This document shows positions 36,495 through 47,785 of a stretch of 64,000 nt of DNA, in pieces. A model generated the notes under the pieces. It was not told where the DNA came from. It did no database searches and saw nothing but the letters and a program-made list of their open reading frames with translations. Origin of the DNA: Costus lasius (Eukaryota; Streptophyta; Magnoliopsida; Zingiberales; Costaceae); NCBI GenBank assembly GCA_027563935.2, contig JANVAS020000231.1:17750001-17814000 (forward strand). Direction: 5' to 3'. The first letter of the stretch is position 1, and each line of letters opens with the position of its first letter. The translations under genes were made by a program, and so were the position numbers.

Positions 36495-37210
36495 AAGGTT
36501 TGTGGGCAACTCTTGTGTGCCCGCACGATCCTTTGTTTTGCTCTTTGCATTTAAAAATAAAATTTTTTTTCATGCTTTCATGATTAGTTATTTTCTTGTT
36601 ATTTAGTTTGCATATCTTAAGTTATTTGCTAGTTGTTGTTTATGTGGTAAAAAAAAAAATTGCTTACATTGAGAACAATTATGCATAGAACTGCATAATA
36701 TTTCTGGATATTTGCTATGCACCTCAAATTCTGCATGTGTTTTCCTGATGCTCCACTCAGTTTTATAAATCCTGCAACATCTGGACCATTAAATTTCTGA
36801 GATACCTGATTTGTTTTCAACCTCTGGCTGCGCAAGATTTAATAAACTGCACACTTTTGAAAGCAACTATAACTGAGTTTTCAATTTGCTGAATTCTGCA
36901 CTTGACTTATGAGTTTTAAATCTGGTTTTCAGCCTACTGAATCTGAAATTTTCAGCCTGCTTACTGCAATAATCTGTATCAAACTGCAGCTAGGAAAACC
37001 ATCAATGTATTTTAGTTTAAAACACCTATAAGTGCAGCCTTGGATGTATTGATTTGATGCTGAAATTCTGCATTTGATTTCTGAATTTTGTTTTGTTCAT
37101 ATTGTTGTCATCAACTTGCTGCAATCAATTCTGATTTATTGCTAGGTTTGTTTATAGTATTTGCACTCAAACAATAGTCATTTCCTGCTTGCTAAGTTTC
37201 TTGTTTTATC

Positions 37211-38533
37211 ATGCGTCGGTATAATCAAAGTGACTTAATCTTTTCTAGAGATGGATATCAAAGACTCACCCTTAGACCTAATAGTTTCACTACTTTTGTT
37301 TGGTCTGAAGACCATAAGATTAGAACTGTTATAGATCATCAAGTTAGCTTTAATGCTATAACTCTTAGGGTTGCTGAACGATTTGGACTCATCTTAAAGA
37401 AACACAACCACCCATACTACATAACTTGGGACAATCATGAGTTTATCACTGTAGTTGACCACCAATGTCTAGTTCCTATTCAATTAGATGGTATGAAAAT
37501 CAAAATATGGTGTGATGTTATAGGACTAGATGATTTTGATATCTTAATAGGTGATGAATTCCTTCATTATTTCCAAGCCTATCATTATAGAGTACCATGG
37601 TGTTATAGTATCATATTTAGAGGTTTAGAACATATCATCTACCCTAAGAGCCTAGAGTCAAAGGACTATGATCGTCTTGATAAGTTAGGGGAGCAGATTA
37701 AACAAATGCATGAAGAGTATAAGAGACAAAAGGAGCAATCCATGCAAAAAGAAGATGAAAGTTCAACCCCTTTAGAACTTGAGCAAACCTTAGAGCCTAC
37801 AATAGAGATTAACCCATCTCTTGATGAAACCATTGGAATTGAAGAAGCAGAACACGAAGAGCCAAACCTCCAAGTAGAACCAATGCCTTATTCACCTTCA
37901 ATTTTTGGGCCAATACCTTTACCTTCAATTTTAGGGCCCATACCCACAAGTTTTCAACTTGAACCCAAACCCATAGATCTTCTAGAACCCAATTTTGAAC
38001 CTAAGTTGAGGCCTTTTGAGATTGACCTGGATCCTAATCCCTTAGGAAAATCACTAGGCTTAGAAAATTTCTCCTAGGACCCAATGATGCTTGAATCATG
38101 TCTTATAGGTCCTTCTACTCACACCATTAAGCCACCTTTAGGGTCATCTCCACTTGAAAGAATTGAAAATAAATTTGCTTTGTCTACTTTTGAAGTTATT
38201 GACTATATTGATTTCATTATTCCAAACAACTTAGGTGTTAGAATTCCTTTTTACAACTGTACTAATGGATATGGCCGAGAAAGGGAATTCAATGTAGGTA
38301 CCCTAGATATGCAGCTTAGATCGTGGACAAGGAACAACAAGATAGGATGTCATGATGCTAAAAACATTTTGAAGATTCAGATCCTAGAGGAACAACTAGC
38401 TCTTGCCTCTCAAGAATTTCTCAACCTACACAAGAACAATTCTTCGGGGAAGAATTATTTTCACCCGGGGAGAAATGATGGGGGCAGGGACCACCGGCCA
38501 AGAAGATACAAGTGGAGCCTAAGGTTACCGTAG
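37211..38533 (+). pseudogene. E-family retropepsin-like protein, one TAG
   Basis: ATG 37211 (MRRYNQSD). Residues about 30-130 resemble a retropepsin fold: a strand ending VIDHQ at 40-44 where D-T/S-G-A is expected, AERFGL, and DILIGDEFL at 110-118, matching the family's DVILGMDWL strand. A charged segment (150-185) and an acidic Pro/Glu-rich tail with GPIP repeats follow. TAG at 38075-38077 replaces CAG (Gln) in E2. Beyond it the frame stays open and matches E2 through DFIIP, YGREREF and PRRYKWSLRLP, ending at TAG 38531-38533, 19 codons inside the 3' LTR. The catalytic triad is not recognisable, so function is unknown. It may be a relic protease-capsid adaptor or a selfish-element accessory protein. 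Confidence 0.72.
38438..38456 (+). other. Hairpin before polypurine tract of E
   Basis: AATTCTTC-GGG-GAAGAATT, a perfect 8-bp stem, seven bases before the purine tract acccggggagaaa (38463-38475). The same hairpin occurs in E2 (58663-58681). A related element at 56091-56109 has AATTCTCC-AGA-GGAGAATT. Confidence 0.65.
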
Positions 38534-40130
38534 GCGACCTACGAAAGCTCGGAGTCTCGCGAATAAAGCTAGCATGCTCACTCTTAAAGCTAGCTCAAAA
38601 TAATGAGAATAATTACTCCAATGACTTCAAGACATTTCAGCTCAATAAGTTGCCGCAATAAATTCCAAAATTTGACTGCATCCACGGTGGAGGAAACAAA
38701 CAACGTGATAATATTCAGCCAGCAACCAGCAAGTAGGGATTTCATCATACGCACGTCAACGCTTATCTTCATTGCTGCAAGGATGGAAATTCCAACGTCT
38801 CTTGCCAGCCATATTCGCTCAGCTCAAGCTGCTCAATGTCTCTCTGCTGAAGAAGGAAACTACAACGTTCAGCAACAACGTTTCTCCCAGCGTGTTCCTA
38901 TATGAATCATGTATGGACCTTGTAATCGGCAGAATGTTTTTGAATGAATGGAAATGGTTTTTCTTCCGATGAATCGGATGTCTTCTTCTTCCTTCTCTGA
39001 GGTGCTTGTCACCTAGTTTTCTCTTCTTCTCCTTCTAGGGCTGAGCCCCTCCCTCTTCCTTTCTTCTCTAATCTCTCCTTTTCCCCCCAATTCTCCTGCT
39101 CCGCTGCCAACATCGCACACCCAGCAAACCTGCAGATTTCCGTCATTTCGAGAGTTCGCCGCCGGCGATCCCACCGTCGGATCTCCACGAGACTTCGAAA
39201 GTATCTTCGCCTCCCATAGTCGAACCTTCAGCCGCCGGCATCCGCCCATCCGCCACGCCGATCTCCGGAATCGAAACACAGACGTGTTCCCCTGTTTCCG
39301 CCCAGTTTCTGCCCTGCTCCCGCCTTTCACCGTTGTCCTCCTCCGACCGGCCACCGTCCATCACCAAACTATGGCCACCTCTTTTCCATCATCACAGTGA
39401 CTCCCCGTCGTAGCAGGTCCGGCGAGCGTGCACCACCGAACGACCGCCGACCAACCCTACTCCAGACGCGCCATATCCCCTGTTCCATATCTATTTGTCT
39501 CCTATTTCAGTTTTCCTACATTGCTAATCTGATTAAGCTATTTCTTGCAGGGATTTTAAGAATTTGGCGCAACAACAATCTTGACATTCGGAACGGATAT
39601 GAGGTGCAAATGTTGTTCTATCATTTGGACCAGTTGGGGAAGATTCAGATTGAGCAGAGCAGCCTACATGTACTTTGAGCAATCTGTGCAACAAAGATCT
39701 TGGACTTTGGTCAGATAATGAAGCACACATCTTGTACTTTCATTTGGGTTAGTTGATGCGAGCCCGGGTTCAACGGTTCAATCTAACAAGCATTGCAAAA
39801 TTTGCAATCTGAAACATTTCTGTGCAGTTTTAACTTATCGATCTGACTAGCTATATTGGTTGCACTAAATCTATATGCTCGAGTAGGAGCCTACTCTCCA
39901 TTTTGATATGCATGCAAAGAACTAATTTAGTTCTATAATGCAGTTCATTTAGTTTGAATATTGAATGATTGGAACCCCCTCTATGACATTGCCACATTTG
40001 CTAAATAATAATTTTCTGAACTCCTGGAATTATAGCTGCTTTCATGAATATGCTATTTTCTGAAAATTCAAAAATAAATAACTGAATTTTAATTTAGTAG
40101 TTTGTTGTCACACGCTTCCCCCCTACATCA
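38476..40130 (+). repeat. 3' LTR of E (1655 bp)
   Basis: TGATGGGGGCAGGG ... cccctaCATCA. The start follows the purine tract and agrees with E2, whose LTR begins TGATGGAGGCAGGG on the minus strand. The GC-rich middle (39020-39470) yields Arg/Pro-rich ORFs that I treat as spurious. The expected TSD after it is gcaat (40131-40135). Confidence 0.88.
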
Positions 40131-40219
40131 GCAATATACTAAAAGAACTAGCAAGATAAAGAAGAAAGCTTGGGTTGCCTCCCAAGAAGCGCCATTTTAA
40201 GGTCTTTGGCTTGACCCTA
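40131..40219 (-). other. Retroelement-like non-coding tail next to captured genes
   Basis: gcttgggttgcctcccaagaagcgcc ... aaggtctttggcttgaccc resembles the 3' non-coding region common in plant Ty3/gypsy (Athila/Tat type) elements. It borders the eIF4G-like fragment directly. The E element begins or ends exactly at 40130/40131. Confidence 0.45.
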
Positions 40220-41375
40220 GCGCCATGTCAAGGTGGTTTGAGCCACTCCTCATCATCAATTCGCTGGTATGCCCAAGAAGCACCTGATGGCCTATTGATA
40301 ATCATCCCAGGACCAGGACCTGGTGGTCTTCGTACTGGAATGATAAGCAATGAATCAGGTACGTCTAAACCAATTCCAAAACCCATAGGGAATTGAGTGA
40401 AGTGCTGTGAGAGCGTCATAAAAAGTCTCTAGAGTATTTCTTTTGACCAGTAGCTTCTAAACCATCATCATCATGATGCTTAGTTGTTCCAATGCCATGT
40501 TGTCCATTCCTTGGTATTTTTGATTTTGGAGTTGAGACATCTGTTGCATTTTCCCAGTCATCTAACTCTATTTTGTTCACCCCGGCTTCATCATTTGTGA
40601 CATCCTTACTCGGAACATCTTCTGGAATGATATTTTCTATCTTACCAATATTTCCATGCTTGATCTCCGAGGCCCTGTATGCATTATAGAGTTCAGATGC
40701 ATCAACAGCATCAGCTATGGAAAATATTTCTTTTCTATTCTTCCTTTTAGATGTGATCTTAGGCTTCTAAGTTTCAAATGAAGGCTTCTCTTTCTTCCCT
40801 AAGCGGGTTGCAGTAACCAATCCATCACTAGAATCAAAAACTTCAGATTCTGACTTATTTTCCGTGGAAAGAGATGAATTTGTGATAGTGTCCTTGCCTA
40901 TGTTTACTATACTAGAATCAGTTGATCCAACAACCTTACTGGATGCCAATTAACATTTGACAGTGACATCACTTGCAGAAGGAAGATCACTAGCAGTTTC
41001 AATTTTAGAATCAGCCAAGTCTAAAGGTGCATTGTTTTGCTCATTTACCATGGTATTATCTTCCCACACCTTACGATTGACAATACAGTTGGATCCATTA
41101 AGCATTTTGTTGTTTGCTTCATAGTACTCACTAGATTTCACATCTCCATAGGTTTCTACTCTCTCATCTTGTTCCAATGCAACTATAAAAGATGGGTGTA
41201 CTTCAACATTATAAGAATCTTGTGGTAAATCTTCTGATGCTTTAGAGTTTTCATGCTTTGTTATTCTCAACATTGACTCGCCCCTAACGTCTCTATATGT
41301 ATTAATCACAATCACGTTAGCATCCAAACTGTTGGCATCAGTTCCCTCTTCATAATTTCTAATATCTTTTTTCAC
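40220..41375 (-). pseudogene. Captured eIF4G-like gene fragment
   Basis: Read on the minus strand, a Ser/Asp-rich low-complexity stretch (41375-40770) leads into KRKNRKEIFSIADAVDAS, SELYNAYR, ELDDWENATDVSTPK and KKYSRDFL. These match, in order, the plant eIF4G region around the eIF4E-binding motif YxxxxL-hydrophobic (YSRDFL at about 40427-40445). After a frameshift there, FPMGFGIGLDV ... PPGPGPGMIINRPSG (40419-40250) matches the next eIF4G segment. In-frame stops lie near 40950 and 40768. It is a fragment without start, HEAT domain or end. The identification rests on recalled family motifs. The boundary with the next fragment near 41375 is uncertain. Confidence 0.68.
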
Positions 41376-42204
41376 TTGGTTTCTTTAGTTTCCCATTAAA
41401 AGAATCAGAGTTTAGAGCAAGTTCATTTTCTCTGCCATCATCTGGTGCTTCACCAAGTCTTCTGCTCTTTGGAATCAATCGAGTCTGAAGATCTCTTATA
41501 ACCTCCGAATAAAATGTTATTTCACGAAGTCCTATAAATTTTTTAAGATCATCATTTTTTGGAATTTGCAAAATTGCTTGTGACTGGGATAGCAATGATT
41601 CTTTACTAAGATCCAAAGTTGAACTTTTCTTCTTAGAACCATATCTCCTAACTACTTCACTTGCAAAGCTTGTAGCAAAGGTCAGCAACCTTGATACCAA
41701 TGCTACTCCAGTTTCCCTTCCAACACTACAACCTATTTCATCAACAGAAGTAGACAACAATTGCAAGATGCCTTTTTTCTCCCAGATTAACTTCAACAAG
41801 CATATCCAAAGATTGTTTTATTAAACCGTATTTAAGGTGGTGTAGTGCCAACTGCATCTGGAAGAAACAAGCCTTGCCAGGGTCCCATCCATTTGCAAAA
41901 TAGGCATGTTTAGCCTCATTAGGCCCTTCAAATATGACAACTCTATCTAAAACCTATGTTTTCCAAGCTATCAATAGCTCTCTAGGTTTGCTTACTTCTA
42001 ACATGTTCTTGGTATCAAATTTATTGCAAGCAAAACCATTTGAACTCCAATGCCTGCTTGACCTTACTGAGAGCGGGGGCGAACCAGAAGAAACCGAAAC
42101 TAATGGAAGAACATCAGAGAGGCTATTCTGGGTGACCAAATACAAAAATCCCTGAAAAAGGAAACTAAGCGATTCTTCAACATAAAAGGAACCATTCAAT
42201 GCAG
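41376..42204 (-). pseudogene. Captured host-gene fragment, spatacsin-like (proximal part)
   Basis: The minus-strand frame contains SLSFLFQGFLYLVTQNSL, SKPRELLIAWKT, VLDRVVIFEGPNEA, FANGWDPGKA, LALHHLKYGLIKQSLDMLV and SRLLTFATSFASEVVRRYG. The alpha-helical pattern and key words recall the plant spatacsin (SPG11-like) C-terminal region, but this is a tentative identification from memory. A TAG after AWKT (near 41951) sits where Gln would fit. A frameshift is present near 41799. It continues at 52909 beyond copia F. It is not a functional gene: there is no start, no end, and it has broken frames. Confidence 0.5.
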
Positions 42205-43880
42205 TAAAAGTCCCCTTCAAGGGGGAGCGCAAAGGGGATGAAACCCTAACGAAGGGGGCGCATGAAATTTTATAGGGTTTCATGTAGATCGTTTGCATGA
42301 ATACATATATGATCAACTTTTAAGGATGAGAAGTATTTCATACCGAAGCCATGTGTTGGATGGTGTCTTGGAAGAGAGAGAGCAAAAGAGATCTCCTCCA
42401 AAGAAGACACACACCAAATGATGAAGGCTTCCTTCTTGCGCACCTCTTGTGCTAGCAAAAGTGCCAAGATGTTCTTGTTCGAATGGTAGGGATGATGAGA
42501 TGATGCTTGGCCGAGAGTTCTCCCCTTGTCGTCAACACCTTCACCACACGAAAATCGCAAGCCACGTCAAAGACAAGAGAGCAAAAAACATTTAGGCGAT
42601 ATCAAGAGTGGCGTTACATGACTTCCCAAAATGGAAAGTCATGAAGCCATTCGCCAACGCCAAAACGCTTTCCTTCATGAACCATGCGTTCACATAGTGA
42701 ACCGGTTCATTCTTTGGTTCAATTCGATTTGGTTCAAAGACCAAAATCAAACCAAGCCAAGCCAAGACATGGTCTAGACCTTCTATGAACCAAATGGCTC
42801 ATGATCTAACCGTTCATCTCCTGATGCTCTTGATCTCACCGATCTAGCATCCATTCTCTCGATCAAAGCTTACCGATCTCAAGCCCTAATCAATCAAACA
42901 TGATCAGACCAGATCTCACTTATAATCAGAGATTAAATCCCTTCAAACTGAATCCAAACAATTCAGTCCACACGATCTGACTTAAAGAAGCCATATCATC
43001 AAATTGTGCGACCCTAAGGGTTTCCTTTAAATGTCGGTAACGATAACTTGCGTTATCACGATCAGTGAGGGGTATCTAGCAACACATCACTGTCTCCCGA
43101 TATAAAGGAAAGAGTCTTCCAAGACTACTCCCAAACCATAGCACAAGGGTGAATGCACTTCACTAGGCATACATATATCCTTTGCCACTGGATGTTCTTA
43201 TTGGACAAGCGTGTCAAGCCTGTGACTCCAATATGATGAGCATGATTAGATCAGAGGAACATAGTCATCTGGGTATGGCCATACACTTTCTCAATCATCT
43301 CATATAGGGGGGGCCCCAGTTAGAACATCACACTCCTTAAACAAGGAGACGGCAATCCTTTATCTATCACTAGTGCCCTAACCTGACTCATGATCATTAT
43401 CCAAGATAGTCTATGATCATTATGTTTCAAATGATATTGAACTACCTCAAAACAATGACAATCATCATTTAGAAACACAAGTGATCTCAAGTCAGAGGAC
43501 ATGTGCCAGTTGTAGCATACAAGGAATATTCACATCGTGACAAGCAATTGAATATCCTAATAGGGTCTGTCCAGTACATCTAATGTACCCATGAGTCTAC
43601 ATCTTATTCCATGCTCGAAGCATCCTATAAGATCAGAACACATATTAGTCTCAATCATATCAAGGCTGTCTCATGTTCACCAAGATATCTCGATTAAGGA
43701 CTTTATAGCATGTCAGCCTAGCTGAACAGCTTTGAGACATTATTCAGTAGTACACTTATTACAGCAGACAAGGTAACAACCTGAATAATAACCATGCCTT
43801 TATAAACAGAAGAGTTTACTACATGATACTGATACAATCCCAAAGGCCTCAAACATTAGCCTTAAGGGCATACCCCAACA
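42205..43880 (-). repeat. 3' LTR of F (1676 bp)
   Basis: TAAAAGTCCCC ... CATACCCCAACA. On its own strand it starts TG but ends TA instead of CA, and the 5' LTR shares this end. Confidence 0.94.
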
Positions 43881-43892
43881 ATCTCCCACTTG
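43881..43892 (-). other. Polypurine tract of F
   Basis: atctcccacttg (reverse of caagtgggagat), adjoining the LTR. Confidence 0.85.
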
Positions 43893-43900
43893 CACTTAAT

Positions 43901-46900
43901 CTAATGGTTGAGAAATCTCAAACCCATATTATTACAGTGCTTCTCATGCTTCTGCTGCGCCAGAGGCTTGGTAAGCGGGTCAGCCAGATTGTCATCTGTA
44001 TGAACCTTGCAAATTTTGATCTCGCCTCGATCAATGATCTCCCGGATCAAGTGAAACCGTCTCTGTATGTGCTTGGACTTCTGGTGCGACCGTGGTTCCT
44101 TTGCTTGTGCGATTGCTCCAGTGTTATCACAGAAGATAACCAAAGGATCTACACTTGAAGGAACAACACCAAGTTCTCTCACGAACTTACGAATCCACAC
44201 TGCCTCCTTGGATGCTTCCGAGGCTACAACATACTCGGCTTCTGTTGTGGAATCAGCAACAGTTGACTGTTTGAAACTCTTCCACACCACTGCTCCACCA
44301 TTCAAGCTAAAAACATAGCCTGATTGCGATCGGAAATCATCCTGGTCCGACTGGAACGAAGCGTCAGTATATCCTTCTATACTGAGTTCTTCCTGACCAC
44401 CATATATCAAGAACATATCTTTGGTCCTCCGCAGATATTTTAAAATGCTCTTGACCGCAATCCAGTGTGCCTGACCTGGATTACTTTGGAATCAACTGGT
44501 CACGCTTAACCCGTAAGCGACGTCTGGGCGAGTACACAACATCGCATACCTAATGGACCCAATAGCCGAAGCATAAGGCGTATTGTCCATTTCATCTTTC
44601 TCAGTCTGTGTTTGTGGACACTGACTCCTCGAAAGATTCAGACCATGTCTGACTGGAAGATATCCTCTTTTAGAATTCTCTAAATGGAATCTCTCCAGGA
44701 CTTTATCGATGTAAGTACTCTGGCACAGCCCGAGATGCCTCTTAGATCTATCCCTGTAGATCTTCACACCTAATACATAGGCTGCTTCTCCTAGATCTTT
44801 CATCTGAAAACATTTCCTTAGCCATGCTTTAACAGCATGCATTTCAGGAATATCGTTTCCAATGATTAAGATATCATCGACGTAGAGGACTAGGAAAGTA
44901 ATCACGCTCCCACTAAACCTCTTATATACACACGGGTCATCCTCGTTCTTGATGAAACCAAACTCAGAGATTGATTCATCAAAACGAATATTCCAGCTTC
45001 TAGATGCTTGCTTAAGTCCATAAATGGACTTCTTTAACTTGCATATTTTATGACGATCTGATGGATTAGTGAAACCTTCAGGTTGTGTCATATACACATC
45101 CTCATCTAGATTTCCATTAAGGAAAGCTGTTTTCACATCCATCTGCCAGATCTCATAATCGTAATATGCTGCGATCGCGAAAAGAATCCGAATAGACTTA
45201 AACATGGCTACAGGAGAGAAAGTTTCATCATAATCTATCCCGTAGATTTGTTTGAAACCTTTCGCAACTAGCCTGCCTTTATAGGTAAGAATGTTACCAT
45301 CCATGTCAATCTTCTTCTTGAAGATCCATTTACAGCCTATAGGGATTACTCCCGGAGGCGGATCAACCAAATCCCAGACTTGGTTATCTGACATGGAGTC
45401 CATCTCGGCTCGCATAGCTTCAATCCATCTAGCTGACTCCGGTCCACTGACCGCATCCGCATAAGTGAGGGGTTCATCATAATCAATGATGTAGACTCCG
45501 TCATAGCGCTCAGGCTGTCGACGGATCCTTCCCGATCTACGCGGTTCCCGTGATATTTGAGCCTCAGGTTGTTCAATAACCTGTTCTACCGGCTCAGGCA
45601 CATCCAACTGTGCTTGACTACTTTGTCCATTCTCTGGATTCTCATCCAGCTTTATTTCTCTCCCACTGGCTTCTTGCAGAAGAAACTCCTTCTCAAGAAA
45701 TATTGCCGTCCGAGCAACAAATACTTTGTTCTCTTTGGGATCGTAGAAATAATAACCCTTAGTTTCCTTAGGGTAACCGACAAAGATGCATTTCTCAGAT
45801 CTGCTCTCCAGTTTCCCAGAGGCGAGCTTTTTGACATAAGCCTCGCAACCCCAGATCCTGATAAATGTCAAGCTCGGCTGTTTCCCATACCATAACTCGT
45901 ATGGAGTCTTAGAAACTGCCTTGGATGGCACTCGGTTTAGTACCTTTGCAGCTGTTTCCAGTGCAAATCCCCAAAAGGAGTAAGGTAGAGTAGCCTGACT
46001 CATCATAGAACGAACCATATCAAGTAACGTTCTATTTCTCCTCTCGGACACACCATTCCATTGCGGTGTTCCTGGTGGAGTGAGCTGTGAGATAATCCCA
46101 CACTCCTTTAGATAGTCAGTAAACGCATGACTCAGGTATTCTCCACCTCGATCAGAACGAAGTGCCTTGATATTTCGGCCTAGCTGATTTTGTACTTCAT
46201 TTTTGAACTCCTTGAACTTGTCAAAAGATTCACTTTTATGTCTCATTAAATAGACATACCCATACCTACTGAAATCATCAGTAAAGGTAATGAAGTACTG
46301 ATAGCCACCTCTGGCATGTTTACTAAACGGCCCACACACATCACTGTGTATAAGGTCAAGTAAACCTGAAGCCCTTTGACCTTTGTTAGGAAAAGGGGAC
46401 TTCGTCATTTTACCGATTAAACAAGCTTTGCATGTATCAATCTCCTCATAGGAGAATGATCCCAGCAGTCCATGATCATGCAACCGCTTAATGCGCTTCT
46501 TGTTAACATGGCCTAAACGACTATGCCATAGCAAGGTGCTGTCATCAGCATACTTGGCTTTCTTATTATCAATGTTTTGTATAGAATATTCCATGTCCAA
46601 CATGAATAACCCATTGTTGATTGAACCAGTTGCATAAACAATATTATCATAAGATAAAACACACTTTGAAATATTGCATTCAAAGGAAAAACCCTTCCTG
46701 ACAAGAGCAGGAATGGAGATAATATTTTTAGTGATACTGGGAACAAAGTAACAATTGTTTAATTCTAATACAATGCCAGATGGTAATGAGATGAAATAGT
46801 CTCCTACAGCAACAGCAGCAACCCGTGCCCCGTTTCCAACGCGTAGGTCCACCTCATACTGTCCCACCTGTCTTCTTCTCTTGAGTTCCTGTACATTTGA

Positions 46901-47785
46901 ACAAATGTGAACTCCACATGCAGTGTCCAACACCCATGAAACAGAAGAAGATGATATCATGACCTCAGTCACAAATATACCTGAGCCAGAAGCAATGCTT
47001 CCCCTCTTGTCTCCTTGGAGCACTTTACAGTCCTTTTTCCAGTGACCCAGCTGGCCACAGTGGAAACACCTGTTGTCCTTCGACCGCTTCACCTTTTGTT
47101 TCAGCGCCTTACTGTAGTTCTTGACAGGGGCTTTGCCCTTCTTCCCCTTCTTCTTGTTCCTTGAAGGAACCATTAAGACAGAGGTTGAAGGCTTTCCCTT
47201 CAGAGTTTCCTCAGTAGTCAAGAGCATATTCAGCAGCTCTGCCGGAGTACAATCGATTTTGTTCATATTAAAGTTAATAATGAACACATCGAAAGAGGGC
47301 GGGAGAGACTGCAGAATAATGTCTACAGCAAACTCCTGGTTGATGGTATGCCCCAGTTTCTCCAGAGCCTCCTTGTGCCCAATCATCTTGAGCACGTGAG
47401 CTCCCACTGGGCTCCCTTCAGCCAGTTTGCTCTGAAAGAAAAGCTTTGTCAGATTATAGCATTCTGTCCTCGCCTGTGCAGCATACAGCATCTTGAGGTT
47501 CGCTATAATCTCTATAGCCGACATATCCTCATGCTGACGCTGCAGCGGTGGCGTCATAGACGCTAGCATCAGGCAAGCGACATCAATGCTATCATTGACA
47601 TGCTTTTCATAGGCATCACGAACCGCCCTTGCGGCGTTCGCAGCGGGTTGAGGCGGCACAGCCGTCTCGAGGACATACAGTTTCCTCTCTGCCTTAAGAA
47701 CGATCTTAAGGTGTCCGAACCAGTCTGTGAAGTTTGGCCGAGCAAACTTCTCCCTTTCCAGTAGGGATCGCACATTGAAGCTCAT
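43901..47785 (-). pseudogene. Copia gag-pol of F: full length, one TGA
   Basis: A 1295-codon frame from ATG 47785. Gag 1-230; zinc knuckle C240, C243, H248, C253; protease D287-T288-A289; integrase H421, H426, C452, C455 with D482, D545, E581 (D,D35E); [16 protein letters not shown]-terminal part 655-700; RT from about 800 with D883 and YVDD 968-971; RNase H about 1130-1294. The only lesion is codon 1098, TGA at 44492-44494, where sisters have CGA (Arg). Gag, PR, INT and nearly all of RT could be made. RNase H would need readthrough or complementation. Also unique is Arg for Met in SIRYAM just before the stop. Confidence 0.95.

Larger units (their letters stand above)
35772..40130 (+). mobile_element. 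LTR element E, retropepsin-like gene only
   Basis: A different LTR family. The 5' LTR is represented by its last 708 bp (35772-36479), cut by C; interior 36480-38475; 3' LTR 38476-40130 (1655 bp). The two LTR segments (35772-36479 and 39423-40130) are exactly the same length, with about 14 differences (about 2%), so E is older than A, D and F. The only protein-coding region is the gene at 37211. No RT, integrase or RNase H is seen, so it is non-autonomous. A second copy, E2, is at 56740. Confidence 0.87.

Noticed and set aside
39013..39367. GC-rich Arg/Pro-rich ORFs in the E LTR and in E2 (57471-57882)
   Set aside because: Their composition explains the open frames. They are not conserved in frame between the two LTR copies and have no recognisable domain.
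41037..41228. Plus-strand ORFs opposite the eIF4G-like fragment
   Set aside because: The family motifs are all on the minus strand; these are opposite-strand shadows.
40220..42204. A resident functional gene on the minus strand
   Set aside because: There is no start or end, several in-frame stops and frameshifts, two unrelated gene pieces are joined without spacing, and Athila-like gag lies directly upstream.
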